A DNA stretch of 64,000 nt. It comes from Istiophorus platypterus. Its lineage: Eukaryota > Chordata > Actinopteri > Istiophoriformes > Istiophoridae. Location: positions 28,825,501 to 28,889,500 of the forward strand of contig CM029118.1 of the NCBI GenBank assembly GCA_016859345.1, written 5' to 3'. Shown one piece after another: positions 48,140 to 61,345 of this stretch. The notes under the pieces were generated by a model that worked only from the letters and a program-made list of their open reading frames with translations, did not search any database and was not told where the DNA came from. The translations under genes were made by a program, and so were the position numbers. Positions within the stretch are counted from its first letter, which is position 1; every line of letters starts with the position of its first letter.

Positions 48140-48540
48140 TAGTTGAGTGCCGCTGATTTGAAATGCTAATTAAACATATTTTTAATGTATTCACTGGGCT
48201 CATCAAGGCAGGCTCATATATCAAAGTGTCCAAAGTTGTATTGATGTTGGATATCAAAGAGGTGATTACTTAGTAACAACCAGAATTTTTAGCTGTTAAT
48301 TGTGCTCGTCCTGGCCCGAAAGCATTTCTGCAGTGATTACACGGTGGACGTGTGGGGCTGTTTCTGGTTTTTTTAGGAAAACAGGAACAGCAGCTGATAT
48401 AATCCATTTGCATTCTTTTCCTGGATTATTGTATGGGTTTGTTTTTATCCCGGTTTTGTCTTTTCATGTTAAAATGTAGGCTCACGCATTATCAAGAGCA
48501 AGTCGTAAGCCCTCGTTAATGTACGAGGGGCTCGCAAACA
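48140..48540. other. Complex homeodomain-core-rich block, candidate enhancer
   Basis: Between a microsatellite and ordinary sequence lies about 400 bases free of simple repeats. It includes GCTAATTAAAC, TTAGCTGTTAATTG, TGATTACTTAG, AGTGATTACACGG and CATTTGCAT-type cores for homeodomain and POU factors. A short hairpin, CCCTCGT (48510-48516) with ACGAGGG (48523-48529), closes it. No coding frame. Texture resembles vertebrate conserved non-coding elements; conservation not testable here. Confidence 0.3.
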
Positions 48541-51500
48541 AACAAGCAAACAAGTGCGCTTCCCCTAATATCTTGTCACTGCATTGTACAGTACACGCAT
48601 GGACTTACACACACATTTACACAGCGTACACAGCTTGTCAGCAGGTAAAGAGGCTGTGTGTACATGTGAAGCATGTGTGCGCATTAAATCCACAAACAAC
48701 AAAAGATGCACTATAAAATACATGAAAGGAAATAATTCATTAATGGCCTACTTTACATTTTTTCTCCCATTTCCCACTAATTAGACTCAAAGACAATATG
48801 AATAGTTGCATTTCTATTTCAAACAGCTATCATAATAATAATACTGATGGTAAAATACTCATATCAGTGCTATGCTCCTGATATCAAAAGGCACCATGTT
48901 GAGGGGAAAAAGAACAATGAGCCATCAGAGGATCCTTTCTTTTATTTTCATTTTAATTTTTATGTGTCCCCCCTTTGCTATGGTGGCAATGATTCCTGCT
49001 CTCTCTGTTTTTCCTTCCTCACTGTGTGTCTGATGTAGCTAATGCCATTAACTCTCCCTGCCACTTTCCAGGTCACTAATTCTTCAGCTCTGAGTTCATT
49101 GTGCCTAGACCGCAGTGCTGTCTCCATAACGAGGTTATTTCTGGGTTATTACCTTCGTCTATGATATGGCACCTGATGGGAGGCATGAAATTGATATAAA
49201 TCAAAAATGGTCTGCAATGAACAAATTGAAATATTAGCTAATTTTTGCTGCTCTCCTTCCCCTAAATCTGCATATTCAGATCAGAAAACAAACAAGTTGA
49301 ACTCCTTGCTCTGTTAACACACACACAGTACACAACATATGTGTACTGATCACACTGTATCACACTGTATCTGATCACGGACCTTTGCATTTACAGCTGG
49401 TATTATGAGCTTTCTTGTTACCTTGTCTCTGCCTGCAATATCATTACATCTCAATATGCAAACTACATAGGTGTAGCTGAAATATATGTCACAATCAGAC
49501 ATGTCCCAGGTAAAACATTTTGATGAAGAGCTTGTGTAGCTTGTGCTTGAGTAGCAAGAAGAGGCAATAGCTCACCTGTTAACATATTGAAGGTTTTTCT
49601 TCAACCTTATTGACTTTCTAGTCACTTGGGAGAAGGTGCAACTTGCAATAAATGCTATATTGACATATTTACTTTGCCATACTTTGCCATTAAAAGTTAA
49701 TATGGCAAACTTTGAAGCATTTGCTTGAGGTTGTGTTTCTTGCCACCTACTGAATGTATCTCCAAAGTTCACTCTCCTTTTAGTTTGGTCCTCAGAAACT
49801 CATATGAAAAATATTAAGTCTCTTACTTTGTTTGGGCAGGTAGTTTGCACAGGTCTTTCAGAGCTTCTTCACTAAAAAAAAAATCCTTCTGGACCAAGAA
49901 CATTCTAGGACTAAGGAGAACTACTGAGAAAGGTAATAATTCTCTATATGTTCTTTAGTAGGAGCAACCCTTTTCACATGCAAGTAGTCTGTAGTGATCG
50001 ATTGTTAATATAAAAACATTGATTGTGTTGGCATTAAAAGCTCGGAGTTTACGTTGCCCTAAGGTGGAAGTCAAGTCCTGCTGTGCTGAGCTTGGGTTTG
50101 CCTTTTTTTGGAATAATAGATCAAATATTTGATTTGTCCTGATTGCATTTATACTTTACAGTAACATGGTTTTCCGTTATTCAAATTAGATATCCAAGTA
50201 CAAATTGTTTGATTATACCAGGTGTAAGCGTGGTTCTTCAGATAAACAAGTCTCTCTGAACTCCCCTAAATACTGGTTGGGTCTCATTTATATATCAACC
50301 AGTAGGTTTTAGGTAAGAAGGAGGCTGCAAAAGAACGTGGCATTTGTCTTTCTCTCTTTTTATATTTGCCCTTGCAGTCCCATTTTCAATTATCCTGCTG
50401 AGGAAAGACAGAGTTGGATTCCCAGACAATCCCATTTCCAAGAGGCAGGCGAGGCGTGAATGTGAGCGCACGGGAGCAGAAGAGTGGCTGCCGAAGAGAA
50501 AGAGGGTGGCATTTGACTCTGCTGAATAAGCCCAAGGTGTGCAGTCTGCCAGGTTAGAGAGGTTATGGATGGGAGTGAAAAGGGAGGAGAGGTGGGGGAA
50601 AAGAAGAAGAGGGCTGTGTATGGTGTGGGTGTTAATAAGGGAAGTGAGGTGTATGGTGCAGCGGGTAAAGGGGGACAGAGACCGAGAAAGAACGACAGAG
50701 AGGGAAGGAGGGAGGGATGAGTGATCTGGGTTTCAGCATTGCTCATTATGGTCTGTCTCATTGAGAAGTGAAATGAGGCTTGCTGATGACTTGGTGTGGA
50801 AGGTATCGTCCTTGTCGAAGTGGAACATGACAGAAAAGGCAAAAAACCTTCATCGACTCCATTAACAATACTCAAGCACTCTCCAGTGTTCCTTTGAGTG
50901 GCATCCAAATGTTACTGAAGAGGATAATGTAATATTAAAGGAAAATGCCTTTTGTAACCGTCCAGCCGGCATTAAGCATTATCTAGTGAAAAGAGAAAAA
51001 AAAAAAAACTGCAGCAACTTCCATTTAAAAAAATGGTTTGTTGACTCATAAGTGAAATGCACAAGGATGAGGTGAAGAGAGATCAAAATTCCAAACCTCG
51101 TGCTACCTATCTAATCAGTTATAGTAAAAATATCACAGACAACTATAATGTTGTCAATAAAGTGTGCAAATTTAAAGCAAATTCAGAAATTCCTTCTGAG
51201 GTTTCCTATTTGCAAATAGGTTTATTAAACATGACAGGAACAAGATAACATAATTAATATGACTAAATTAAAGGAAAACTGGATCAATCATCACATATGT
51301 ATTGTTTCTCTGAATCTAAGATAGTGTTTGTGTTTATAGTTAAGACCTTTACCATTTCTGATCCTCCTGTATAATGTGATGTTTTATCAGCCCCTATGGT
51401 GATTCATAAGAAGGTGACCTGCAACAAGAAACGCGGTCTGGAATTAAACTAAGGACGTTGTAGTTACATACATACCTGACAGCCCTGCTCTTTTTATTTT

Positions 51501-52403
51501 TAAAAATCAAGAATTTCTGGCATGTGACCGATGTGGCAACATACTGACAGTAGAAAAAGGTATTAACGGAGTCAGTTTACATCCATTTTTATTTAGCTTC
51601 TCTGTTCTGATATGATTTTTCTATTTCAACCAATGATAACCTTTTGCCATGTCTTGTTGCACATTTACTTGTACTTTTTTTTTGCCGTAACTTCTATGCT
51701 CACTGGCACTAGCTTGCTTACATAGGGAACAAACACATATGGACTGATTTGTAGTATGTATTTGTTTAGTGTTATTTAAATGTCAGCAATGTGGATGATG
51801 GTTCATGTGTCTGTATCCCAGGTAATTCAGTTTATACAGGGAAGTTATACTTCTGCCAGCAGACTGCATGTGAATGAGAGACCCTTGGGACATGTTCTTT
51901 TCTACTTTTGTGAGATGACAGTGCTATGTTCCAAGTACATGTAATGCAGTGTGTGTTGTTGTTTTGTGTACACACCTTCTGTGCATTTGAGAAAACATAA
52001 CCGGTGGATTTCTCCCATAGTGTTTTTTATGCAAATCTGGTTTGTTTGCAAAAGAAAAAACAGAAAAAACAAACAGACAAAAAAACAAACAAAACATGTG
52101 CTTGCAGAGTGTGTGTTGCTTGTGTGTTCATGTGTGTTCCATCTTTTGCATTGCTTGCATCAACACATGAATTCAAGCTGTTCTTGTAACTATTTAGAAA
52201 TAAGTGATGCCATAAATTGCAAGTAAAGTGCACAAGCGAAATCTGTTTCTGTTGCAAGAAAGGATTATGTAGGGATGACATGACTGGTAACAGTTTGACC
52301 CTAAGTAGTTTTTGAGGTGACAGATGGACCAGTACATTACATTTTTAGTATGTGCCTACACACTACGTCATACTTTGTGTGTGTGCCAGCAATTTCTAGT
52401 GCT
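48541..52403. other. Gene-free interval
   Basis: 49020-49270 is complex with TATTAGCTAATTTTTG. 50550-50720 is purine-rich. 50379-50529 is preceded by an acceptor-like TTGCCCTTGCAG but reads into a stop with no known protein. A run of 12 A lies at 50998-51009. No gene supported. Confidence 0.35.
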
Positions 52404-52433
52404 TGTGTTTGTGTGTGTGTTTGTGTGTGTGTT

Positions 52434-52509
<76 letters not shown>

Positions 52510-52526
52510 TGTGTGTGTTTGAATGT
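52404..52526. repeat. (GT)n microsatellite with TTGT interruptions
   Basis: About 120 bases of GT with regular GTTT interruptions in the left third. Long GT and CA frames on both strands come only from this array. Confidence 0.95.
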
Positions 52527-52679
52527 AATGGTATGTGACCATGTGCTCTCTGTGTGTAACATGTATGTACGTGTGTGTCAATACAATATGGCATGTCTAC
52601 TACTTTGTGCTTTTGTACTATATGTGTACTCTACACCTCATGTATTGCCTGTGTGTGAGTGTGTGTGTTTGCCACTTAG

Positions 52680-52790
52680 TGTGAGTGAGAGCAGAGTGGC
52701 GCTGAGATGGCAGCTGGCGAGGCTAATCCCCGTACGTGAGGGACGCGGCCCAGCCCCCGGTGTCACCCAAACCTGCCAGGCCTGACTGAG
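52680..52790. other. Short GC/CpG-rich patch
   Basis: Contains GTGGCGCTGAG, GGCGAGG, CCCCGTACGTGAGGGACGCGG. It is compositionally distinct from the GT arrays on either side. No exon or promoter elements can be defined. Confidence 0.3.
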
Positions 52791-52959
52791 GTGCATTCAA
52801 CCCAGCTGCTTAGTGTCAGTCGTCCCCTGTCACTCAGTCCCATAATCACCCACATGACTGACAGACAGGCCTTTCCCTTTGATGGTGCAGGGGATTTTAG
52901 AGAAGAGCCACAGAGCTGCAGTGATGATCTGCCTCTGTGTATGTGTGTGTGAGCAAGGA

Positions 52960-52960
<1 letters not shown>

Positions 52961-53029
<69 letters not shown>
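52961..53029. repeat. (GT)n microsatellite
   Basis: About 32 GT units. The second long GT array within 600 bases. Confidence 0.95.
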
Positions 53030-53129
53030 TGTGAATGTAAGTGTGTGGGTGGATGCCACCAGGAGGGCTGCTTTTTCATTGGGTCTAAGATGATGTTTCT
53101 GATCCAGCTTAATGATGAAGATGATGGTG

Positions 53130-53131
53130 CC

Positions 53132-53171
<40 letters not shown>
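53130..53171. repeat. (GAT)n microsatellite
   Basis: About 13 GAT units. It reads as poly-Asp on plus and poly-Ile on minus, which is not a coding signal here. Confidence 0.95.
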
Positions 53172-53295
53172 CTGATTACCTTAGTGTGCAAAGTGTGCCA
53201 AAGATGTGTGATGCCAAGGGATCAGTGGGGCAGCCACTCTGCTAAGGCAAAGCCAGAGGACCAAAGGAGACAGCGACACAAAGCCACGGATTTAC

Positions 53296-53296
<1 letters not shown>

Positions 53297-53327
<31 letters not shown>

Positions 53328-53330
53328 TGT
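53297..53330. repeat. (GT)n microsatellite
   Basis: About 15 GT units with one TT interruption. Confidence 0.9.
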
Positions 53331-56300
53331 AAGGAGACAGGAGAGAGTGTGCAATACTTTAACAGTGTCACACACTTACACACACTTCACATTTGAAGCA
53401 GGAAAATCTGAAATACACATGTAATCGCACGATTATGATAATACACATCAAGTGTCATCTTAGTTGATATTCTGCATTTGACAGTGGGTCGTGTTTGAGT
53501 ACAGAACTACCAACAGTAAGGTTGTTGCCAAAAATCCTGTCAGGCCTCTGACAGTTATGATTCTTATTGACTCCCAGAATACAGTAACGTTTGCATGTGT
53601 ACATGAGTGGTTGTCAGAGAGGGAGACATGGATGTGCAGTATTTGCGCGTGTGCATGCTGATGGGCTGTTTCATCACTATTTGCAGATAGATTGAGCAGT
53701 AGTAATGAATTGGACTGTCCCCTAATTGTTGAACAAGCATTAGTCATGAGAAGAGCCTTAGATGAGCAAGTTTTGTTTGATTAGTTGGTGGAAGAAAGAA
53801 AAAAAATAATAATTCCAACAGAAGTGGCAACACTGCTCCTAGCTAGTTCAGCATGACCTCCCATGGTACAAGTTCTTTGGCTCACCAGAAAAGGAACAGA
53901 AGTCCAAGGAGGCAATAAAAACAGCTATATAAAAAAGCAAACAAAAAGGCAACAAAAAGGAAAACCCTACATGGACTTCTAAGTTATTTGTAACTTACAG
54001 AAAAGTTCACTTTTCATCTGTCTCCCTGCCTCCTCCTGAGCTTGTCTCATCATCACCGTGCTGACTGTTCTGTGGCCGCAAAATCAATAACGTACAAACA
54101 GAAATCAGATAAAAGTCTGTCATGAAAACTAACCTGATCTCCATCCTTGAAGGAAGCCTTTAGCCTAATATATATACAAAGAAACAACATTATATACATC
54201 ATCTAAGCATTTAAATTACTTGTCCTTCTCTGTCTTTTGTTGTAGTGTACTTGGCATCATCCTTCTCTAGTATTTATTTATTTATCATTTTTAATGAACA
54301 GTTTCTTGGCATCATTCATCTCCTTCTCCTCCTCATTGTGGACTCTACTGTTGAAACTGACCAGCACTTCCACTCACTCTCAACAAGTCAGGTAAAGTAG
54401 TACTGTACCACTTTTGCCAAAAACTCCTACTCCATGCCAAACTTCTGCATCTGCTATTATACCTGTGTAGAAATAGAAAACAAGACCTTGAGGTTAAAAA
54501 GCAGGCAGCCTGCTGTTTGGATTTACAGCACTTACTGACCATCAACAGCTAGCTTAGTCTTAGTTACTGTGCAGAGCACTCCAGAAGTCATCCTCAGATA
54601 AAACAGCAGGGCCCAGGCACCCTCTAAACCTGATCAAACCCAGGTGTTTCCTGCTGCATGTAAATATGAAAATCCTGGAGTTACTGGAAGATGTATTCTC
54701 TTCTGTTGTTGCTGAAGCTAGCTGCCAAGCAAACAAACATGTGCTCCAAATGTCATACGGAGTATTTCTGGTTTCCAGTTGTAATGTATTTCTGAATTTA
54801 ACATTTTAATCCGAGTACTTTACTTGTTACTTAAAAATCTATGTAAAATGATTGGCCTTTCCAAACAGTTGCATGGACTACCCTTGCTAGTGGGTGAAAG
54901 GGACTGAAAACTAGGCCGAAACAGCCAAGATTCAAATAGTGAAGATAAATTTTGATTGCAAGTGTTTTTATTCAGGACCTGCCTCCGCCCCATCAGCATC
55001 TCTTTGTCTGTCTGTGTTTCCCATTGTCCCAGGCAGTAATTGCTTAAAGCAAGACACATTCTGTCGAATGGACGCCTAAATGAAAATATGTTTTCACTCT
55101 GTTTTCAATCACAGTCTGAAAAAAAACAATTAATGGTTTCTTAATTCCTGGATACACATTCACATCTCCAGCTCCCTGCTCTGACAATGAGGCCAATAAA
55201 AAAAACTCCAAAAATAAATTCTCTCTTGTTTTCCTTTTACCGATTTCTTTTCATTTTTTTTTTTCTTGACTTTACCTCTTCTATTTTCAATCTTGAACTC
55301 ATGAGTTTTCTCTGATAGTGATCCTGTTAAATTAAGTGCCTGGGCTTTATCCAGTGCCCTCTCACCGTCACTCCTTTAATTTAGTCATTATAATTAACCA
55401 TTAACTGGTGTCAGTTTCTAGGCCACTAACAGGCCCACTCAGTTCTGCTTGTCTGCATTATCACAGTTTGGGGGAGAAAGTAAATTATAATGAAGGGCTA
55501 TATAGTCCAATTACTGATAAAAGCAGCCAAGTGCGCTCCTTGTAATTACGTGCCAGTATCCCTCCCTCCTTCTCACTTCCTTTCCCTCTCCCTTTCTTGG
55601 AGTGACATGTCGGAAAGGAATATATGCTTAATAGCTATTTTTATTACCGTTAACCTCTTACTCATGTTCTTAACCCGGCGACTTTCAATCATAAAGACAG
55701 GGGGATGCCACAGAGAGACCTTATCTCACAAACAATTATTTTATGTACTTCATTTCAATGATAAGGTAACTGATAAAAATGGGAGTGTCAAGAAAAAGGA
55801 AAGGAGGCAAGTTTTAAGAAATGCAAAGAAAATGAGCATGGAGGCCAGAGAGGGGTGAAGGATTGTAGGACAGCAAGAGGAAATAGGCAGCAATGTATCC
55901 TTCTGTTCCCAATCTAATGGGATGGAGCGAAGCTTTCTCTTGTAGCTGGGTCGTGTAGTTCCCCACCAGAGCACTTACAAGTCAGGGTTGGTAATTAAAC
56001 TGTACGATCAGACCCTCCCCTTTTCCTTTTCTCTTTCAGTCCGCCCGCCAGTTCGTTCTCTCCTTTCTGCTTCCTGTCAGGTGAGACAACATGCTTTGGA
56101 AAAAGCATGAATTAAGAGGACCGATGGATAGAGGCAAAGAAAGGAAGACCAAATTAAGGCTGCTTGAATGAGGACGGTTTTTAAAGTTGGAGCACGGCGA
56201 ATGGTTCTGAATGCAGCCTTAATTCAAAAGACTGGACACAAGGATTTTTTTTATACATGAGTGAACTGTGTGGGAAATAACTTTAACTGAAGTCTCACTA

Positions 56301-57100
56301 AATTAAACATAATTCCTGTTGACTTAAAGCCATTCATTCACAAGTACAGCAACGGAAAGAGCTAGATTTATTATGGCTTTCGCACCTTTTTCAGGCTAAA
56401 TGTGCCACATTCTGCCCTAAACATATGTGCACCCGGCTGGAGTTGCAGTTTTTGTGTTACTTTGGCGAAAGTTTGCCAGATTCATCTTTCTCTAACTGAA
56501 TAAACAGTAAAGGGAAGATTGTCCAGATAATTAGTGGAGACAAGCTAACAGAGGCTTATTATTTATTCTGCGAGACTTACAAAATTCATGCTATGTGCAA
56601 CGTCTCTTTTTGCATGGAAAATCTTTATCTCTAAAAAAAGAGGCATATAGATGGAGAGAATGGGATTTGCCTGAGCCACATTGCAGGTTGTCGAGATAAA
56701 AATAAGTGATTAACATTTACTCTGCAATACTCAATAGAGATATACAGAAGATATATCCAGAGATCTGTGCTGAATCAGTTTTCTTAAACAAAGAAAATAA
56801 TACAGATCAAGTCCAATAAATTATTTAAAAGCAATCGTCAGAAAGTAGAAAATAGTAGAAACATTATTAAGAAAACACACTACCCATATGTTTTGTGACA
56901 GCTAAGGAATAGCTAAGGAACACTTGTGGTATGTGTTCAGAAAACTTGAATTTGAAGTTGACCATCAATGGCCTGTGAAATCACTTCTCTTTTCTTCATT
57001 TTGATGTCATAATGCACTCGGCTGTATGTATTTTTGAGAGGCATCTATCCAACCACCTTCAGCTCAAACCGCTGCACTGTGGACTGCTGGACCGGATCAG
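53331..57100. other. Gene-free interval with candidate regulatory blocks
   Basis: 55310-55560 is complex and rich in homeodomain cores (GTTAAATTAAGTG, TTTAATTTAGTC, TTATAATTAACC, CTCCTTGTAATTACG). 56380-56700 has a similar texture. The frame at 55490-55858 (122 codons) begins in this block, shows no family and ends in purine-rich sequence, so I treat it as chance. No transposon recognised. Confidence 0.35.
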
Positions 57101-57101
57101 A

Positions 57102-57149
<48 letters not shown>
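57101..57149. repeat. (GTCT)n(CT)n microsatellite
   Basis: About seven GTCT units followed by about ten CT units. Confidence 0.95.
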
Positions 57150-59935
57150 TTATGCATGTGTGTTTGTTTCCCTCCACTGGTTAGTAAGCTTCTGTTTATT
57201 TATCTTTTTTTAAACTTCCTTTTCTTTTTCTCATTTTACTAATGTTGTATGAGCATTTATTGTTATTTTATTAACATAATTATACCCAAAGATTGTATTT
57301 TTTAAATTTGATTAGTAATTTGGTAAGTCCCAGGTTTAATCCAGGGGCTGTCCGTGTAATGAGCTTCTGCTTTAGTAAATCAAGTGCTGATATGCACAAA
57401 CTGCCTGCACATTTAATAAAACCTGCTGCACACATTCACACTGCACCTCTTTCCTTGAAAATCTGGCCTATTATGTTTCTTTTTTGGAACTGCAAATCCA
57501 TGAGAGTGTGGACTTTATTTTAGGTTTGGTTTGTCTGTTTTAGTTGGGATTTGGAGCATTGATTTTAAGGAAAAAGCAATTATCTATAACAAGAAATAAT
57601 TTATCATTCAACAGATGGAAAAACTCAACATCACCATAAACAAGCACAGTTTTGTGAACATGTAGCTTGATGAAAATTCACATTGAAACAGATTAGAAAA
57701 TTACTATCAACTGGTATCTAGCTTCAGATTACTATCAAAGAAATGCTGCTATTGAAGGCCTATTGAAGAGAATGTACAACTGAAAATTCAATTCATGACT
57801 AATTAACATTCATTTTTATCATGTTAGTTTCATGAGCATAAGGTGATTTGATTCAGGCACTTGATGTGATTGATTTAAAAACTGAACAGAATGAGTAAAG
57901 TGCTTTTGAACACTTCTAAGTGCCTACTAGTATTATATCTATGATGGTATATGCAGCCCCAGAGCTGTGGTACACCTGTCTGTTTGGATGCATGGTTGCT
58001 CTGCAGCATGGGCTGCGTTTTGTAACGGCATTGTTTTCTGAGAGTTTGGTGGCGACAGACGATGGATTAAACGATGAATAAGTGATTTATTAGCTGCCGC
58101 TGTCACGCTGGTTAGATGGATTACTACAAGCCACCTCTGACCCCACTTACCAGCCCTGTGTCTCACCGCAGAGGTGTGCGTAAGTGTGTTTGTGTGTGTG
58201 TAGGTGGGTGCGCTGGCCAGCTGTAATCTTGTGACAGGATGAGACTAGTTGATCAATGGCCTAATGAACACTGTATTTCATTGGGCCAATGAAGTGAGTG
58301 GTGCTGGCCAGCCCCAGTGGCACGACCACGGGTTTGCTCTCAGGGCAGAGGGAAGAAGTGATTTCTTCTCAAAAGCAAAGATGTTCATATTTTGGTAAAA
58401 TACTGCGGTATCACAGCTACGATAGCTCAGATGCGGCGGAAATAGACAACTAGTTGACGAGTAGCTAAAGGTTTATGATATGTGATTCATTGTTTTATTT
58501 TTGAGCATGTTCTTTATCATCATGTGAGATTGATTAGTTTGGTCAAACGGAAAGCAATCTAAAATGAATCGCAATGTAGCTGTAGAAATAAATAGATACA
58601 CAGTGCATTTGGATGTTTTTCTTTTAATTTATTTAAATGAACAAAAAAATTTATCATGAAGGCTCAATCATCCAAAATGACCCATGCGTCATTCATGGTG
58701 TTTTATATTTTCAGTTATGTCATTTTTTTTAATAATTAGTATACATTTTTTGTGTTTCAAAAAACTCATCACATATTTTAGTTTAAGAAACTATTTACTT
58801 TAAATTTTCTCAAAATTGATTGATTCTTTTGTCTCCGTCTGCATTGCTAGATGTATGATTTGTTTTTCTTTGTGGTTATGAGGATATTTCCAGTTTGGAT
58901 ATATGGACTGGGTATTGTCTGATCTGATTTGTTTTTGCCATTGAATCTTTTATCCAAAAAAAGGCAAGAACATACTATTTGAAATCAATACATTTTGTCA
59001 TGTATAGTTTTTATCACATTAAGGTTCTTTTTTTAAATCAGTTATCGATGTGACAATTCTTTCAGGTATTGGAGATGTTGGCCCTTCACCGGTTGTTACA
59101 GCCTGTTGTTTTAATATGAAGAAATGTTGTGTAGTGAATTTGATGCTTGACAATTGCATTGACATCAGCGTCTATAATGAACTCAGTTTTGTTCAACACC
59201 TGCCTAATACAGCAACAATATCAAAAGGTACATAACAGTTCACACATAGGTGTTTATTTTCTTCATCCTACAGGAACCTCAGGCAGCATTTGATACATCA
59301 TTGCTTAGGATTGTTTGTATATCTTTTCTTGTATGCAACAACTACCTTCATTTAATGCATATATTTCATTTCAATTTATTTAACCTTATTTCAGTGTATT
59401 TTATTTTATTATTTTGGAATAACTCTTTATCAGTAGTCGGAGGACTCATTTGCCTCTGGCAAAATTTTGTTTTTATCTATGAGATTATTCTTTAAATACA
59501 TTATCACTTTGGATTACATGTTTTTCATAAATCTATGTAAAATTTAGATGTCATTATTAGGTTTATCAGTTGTAATAATTGAAGATGTTTAAAGTTCTAA
59601 TATTTTGAATTTATCATTCAGAGTCCCATTTTCCCCCCATTTCTATTTATTCTGAAGTAATCATGTGAGCACTGTAACGTTAAAGCGTGGGACAGGGAGA
59701 CTTTGCTCTTCTTCTTGCATATATTTTTAATAATGTTATATTCAATCCATAACTATCTGAATAACACAGAGAAAATAAGTCCAGTGTTAGCATGTAAGTT
59801 GAAGTGAAACGAGGAACTTAGATGAATGCTAGAAAAAGAAGAGATGCTTCTGAACTTAAAACATTATCTAGTATCACATTACTGCTTCTTGTACCCTCTC
59901 CCTGTCTGCCACACAAACATACACATACATACATT

Positions 59936-59937
<2 letters not shown>
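57150..59937. other. Gene-free interval
   Basis: 58020-58150 (GGATTAAACGATG, TTTATTAGCTGCCGC, GGATTACTAC) and 58200-58330 are complex blocks resembling regulatory DNA. The remainder is AT-rich. No gene supported. Confidence 0.35.
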
Positions 59938-59990
<53 letters not shown>

Positions 59991-59994
59991 ACAC
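59938..59994. repeat. (CA)n microsatellite
   Basis: About 27 CA units with one AA interruption. Confidence 0.95.
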
Positions 59995-60129
59995 CTCACT
60001 CAGGTCCACATTTTCTTCCCTTTGTCTCCCACTTTGATGAGGTTTTGCAATAAAATGCAAAACAAAAGGATAGGGGAGCTTTTTGCACCTTGATGGCTGC
60101 TGACTTTGTTATGAGATCTGTAATAAAGG

Positions 60130-60310
60130 AAAGTAATATGCTTTAAACATTAAATAAGACTTTAATTGTCGCCACCATGAAAAACGCACCTTTCCGAGGA
60201 CATAATTGAATGTCCTCATCGCATTGGGGGAATTAAAATAGGTCATTTTATGTGTTGCTTTATTTTTGATTGAATCTTCTCTTAAGTGGTTGAGACAGTG
60301 GAATTATCCA
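60130..60310. other. Complex block, possible regulatory DNA
   Basis: Non-repetitive with CATTAAATAAGAC, TTTAATTGTCGCC and a local inverted pair, GGACATAATTGAATGTCC (60198-60215; arms GGACAT and ATGTCC). No coding frame recognised. Confidence 0.25.
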
Positions 60311-60350
60311 TTTCTTAGATGCCTTGTGGAGTGCTCAGTGTCTGAGAATT

Positions 60351-60450
60351 GAAAAGAGGCAGAGAGGGCGAGGAAAGAGGGAGAGGGAGAGGGAGAGAGG
60401 AAGACGAATGGAGGTAAGAGAGAGATGGGGATGGAGGAGGGGAGGAGATG
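60351..60450. repeat. Polypurine tract
   Basis: 100 bases almost entirely purine, with a pure 35-base core at 60370-60404 of GAGGGA units. The overlapping Arg/Glu-rich and Ser/Pro/Leu-rich frames are due to this bias. Confidence 0.8.
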
Positions 60451-61305
60451 ACAGAGACAAATGCATCTGCATTGACAGCTGTCCTCCATTTTCTCAGAGA
60501 CAGACATACAAATGAGGACCACAAATCAAACGAATCCCTCTAAGATTAATCCTGGGCCCCAGCAGGCATGCAGGCAGAATTGGCAGGACTGTGGACTGAT
60601 GGAAGCAGATAGATCTTTCGACTTTGATAAACTGTATCAATACTAAACACTTCTGGAGCAGATATCAGAGGAATCGGCCTTTGCTCATATTTGAAGAGTG
60701 TGTATTTTGCTGATCAGCAAACAGACAGAAAACAAAGTGTCACAATGAGAACTGAATTATAGATAATAGTGATCCAACCTTACAGCTTAGGAAACCCCTC
60801 ACACTCACCGGTTTACACCTGACTTGTAGAGTAGCAGTTGTGTTTAATTGAAGTGTTTAAATTGGTTTTGATTGGGGTCAGGATTACTGGAGTCAAGTAG
60901 TAGTGTTTTCTTCTAAAATATTATACCACTAAGGAACTGAGGAAACATGATATGTTTGCCGTTTTTGTTCCAATCCTAGAACTGTTATGTACTGAGCAGA
61001 AGTTGTAGGAAGGTGCTTGGGGTGAAAGGTTGTCTTTGACACTGGGGACTAAGCTTCATGCCACTATCCCATGTGTAGTTTAATCAAGGGTAAAAATCAC
61101 TTCAGTAAAATCTTGAATATAACCATGCAATACAACAATCATGTTTTAGTTACAGTGAGTAAATCTTGTGGGGAAAACACGCTTGGAATTAATTATCTGT
61201 GTGTAGGAAACAGAATAAATCAAAAACCTGAATTTAAATTTATCTTCATCTGCATGAATCAGTTTTTACAACAAATGTTAAAATAGCACTACAAAAATGT
61301 ATTAA

Positions 61306-61345
<40 letters not shown>

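Noticed and set aside
47902..48156. Open frames of Thr-His, Cys-Val or Tyr-Ile repeats over the CA/GT/AT arrays (also near 5406, 14848, 22000, 32400, 44300, 52400, 53000 and 59822)
   Set aside because: They are translations of dinucleotide microsatellites on both strands, with no start context, splice sites or non-repeat domain.
50344..50529. Possible exon encoding a basic peptide with RKDRVGFPDNPISKRQ
   Set aside because: An acceptor-like site precedes it, but it ends in a stop after about 60 codons with no donor, family match or neighbouring exons.
52937..53245. Frame with a poly-Asp run (or poly-Ile on the other strand)
   Set aside because: It is the (GAT)n microsatellite. The flanking residues come from an adjacent GT array and no protein family is recognised.
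55490..55858. 122-codon plus-strand frame
   Set aside because: No domain; starts in candidate regulatory sequence and ends in purine-rich low-complexity sequence.
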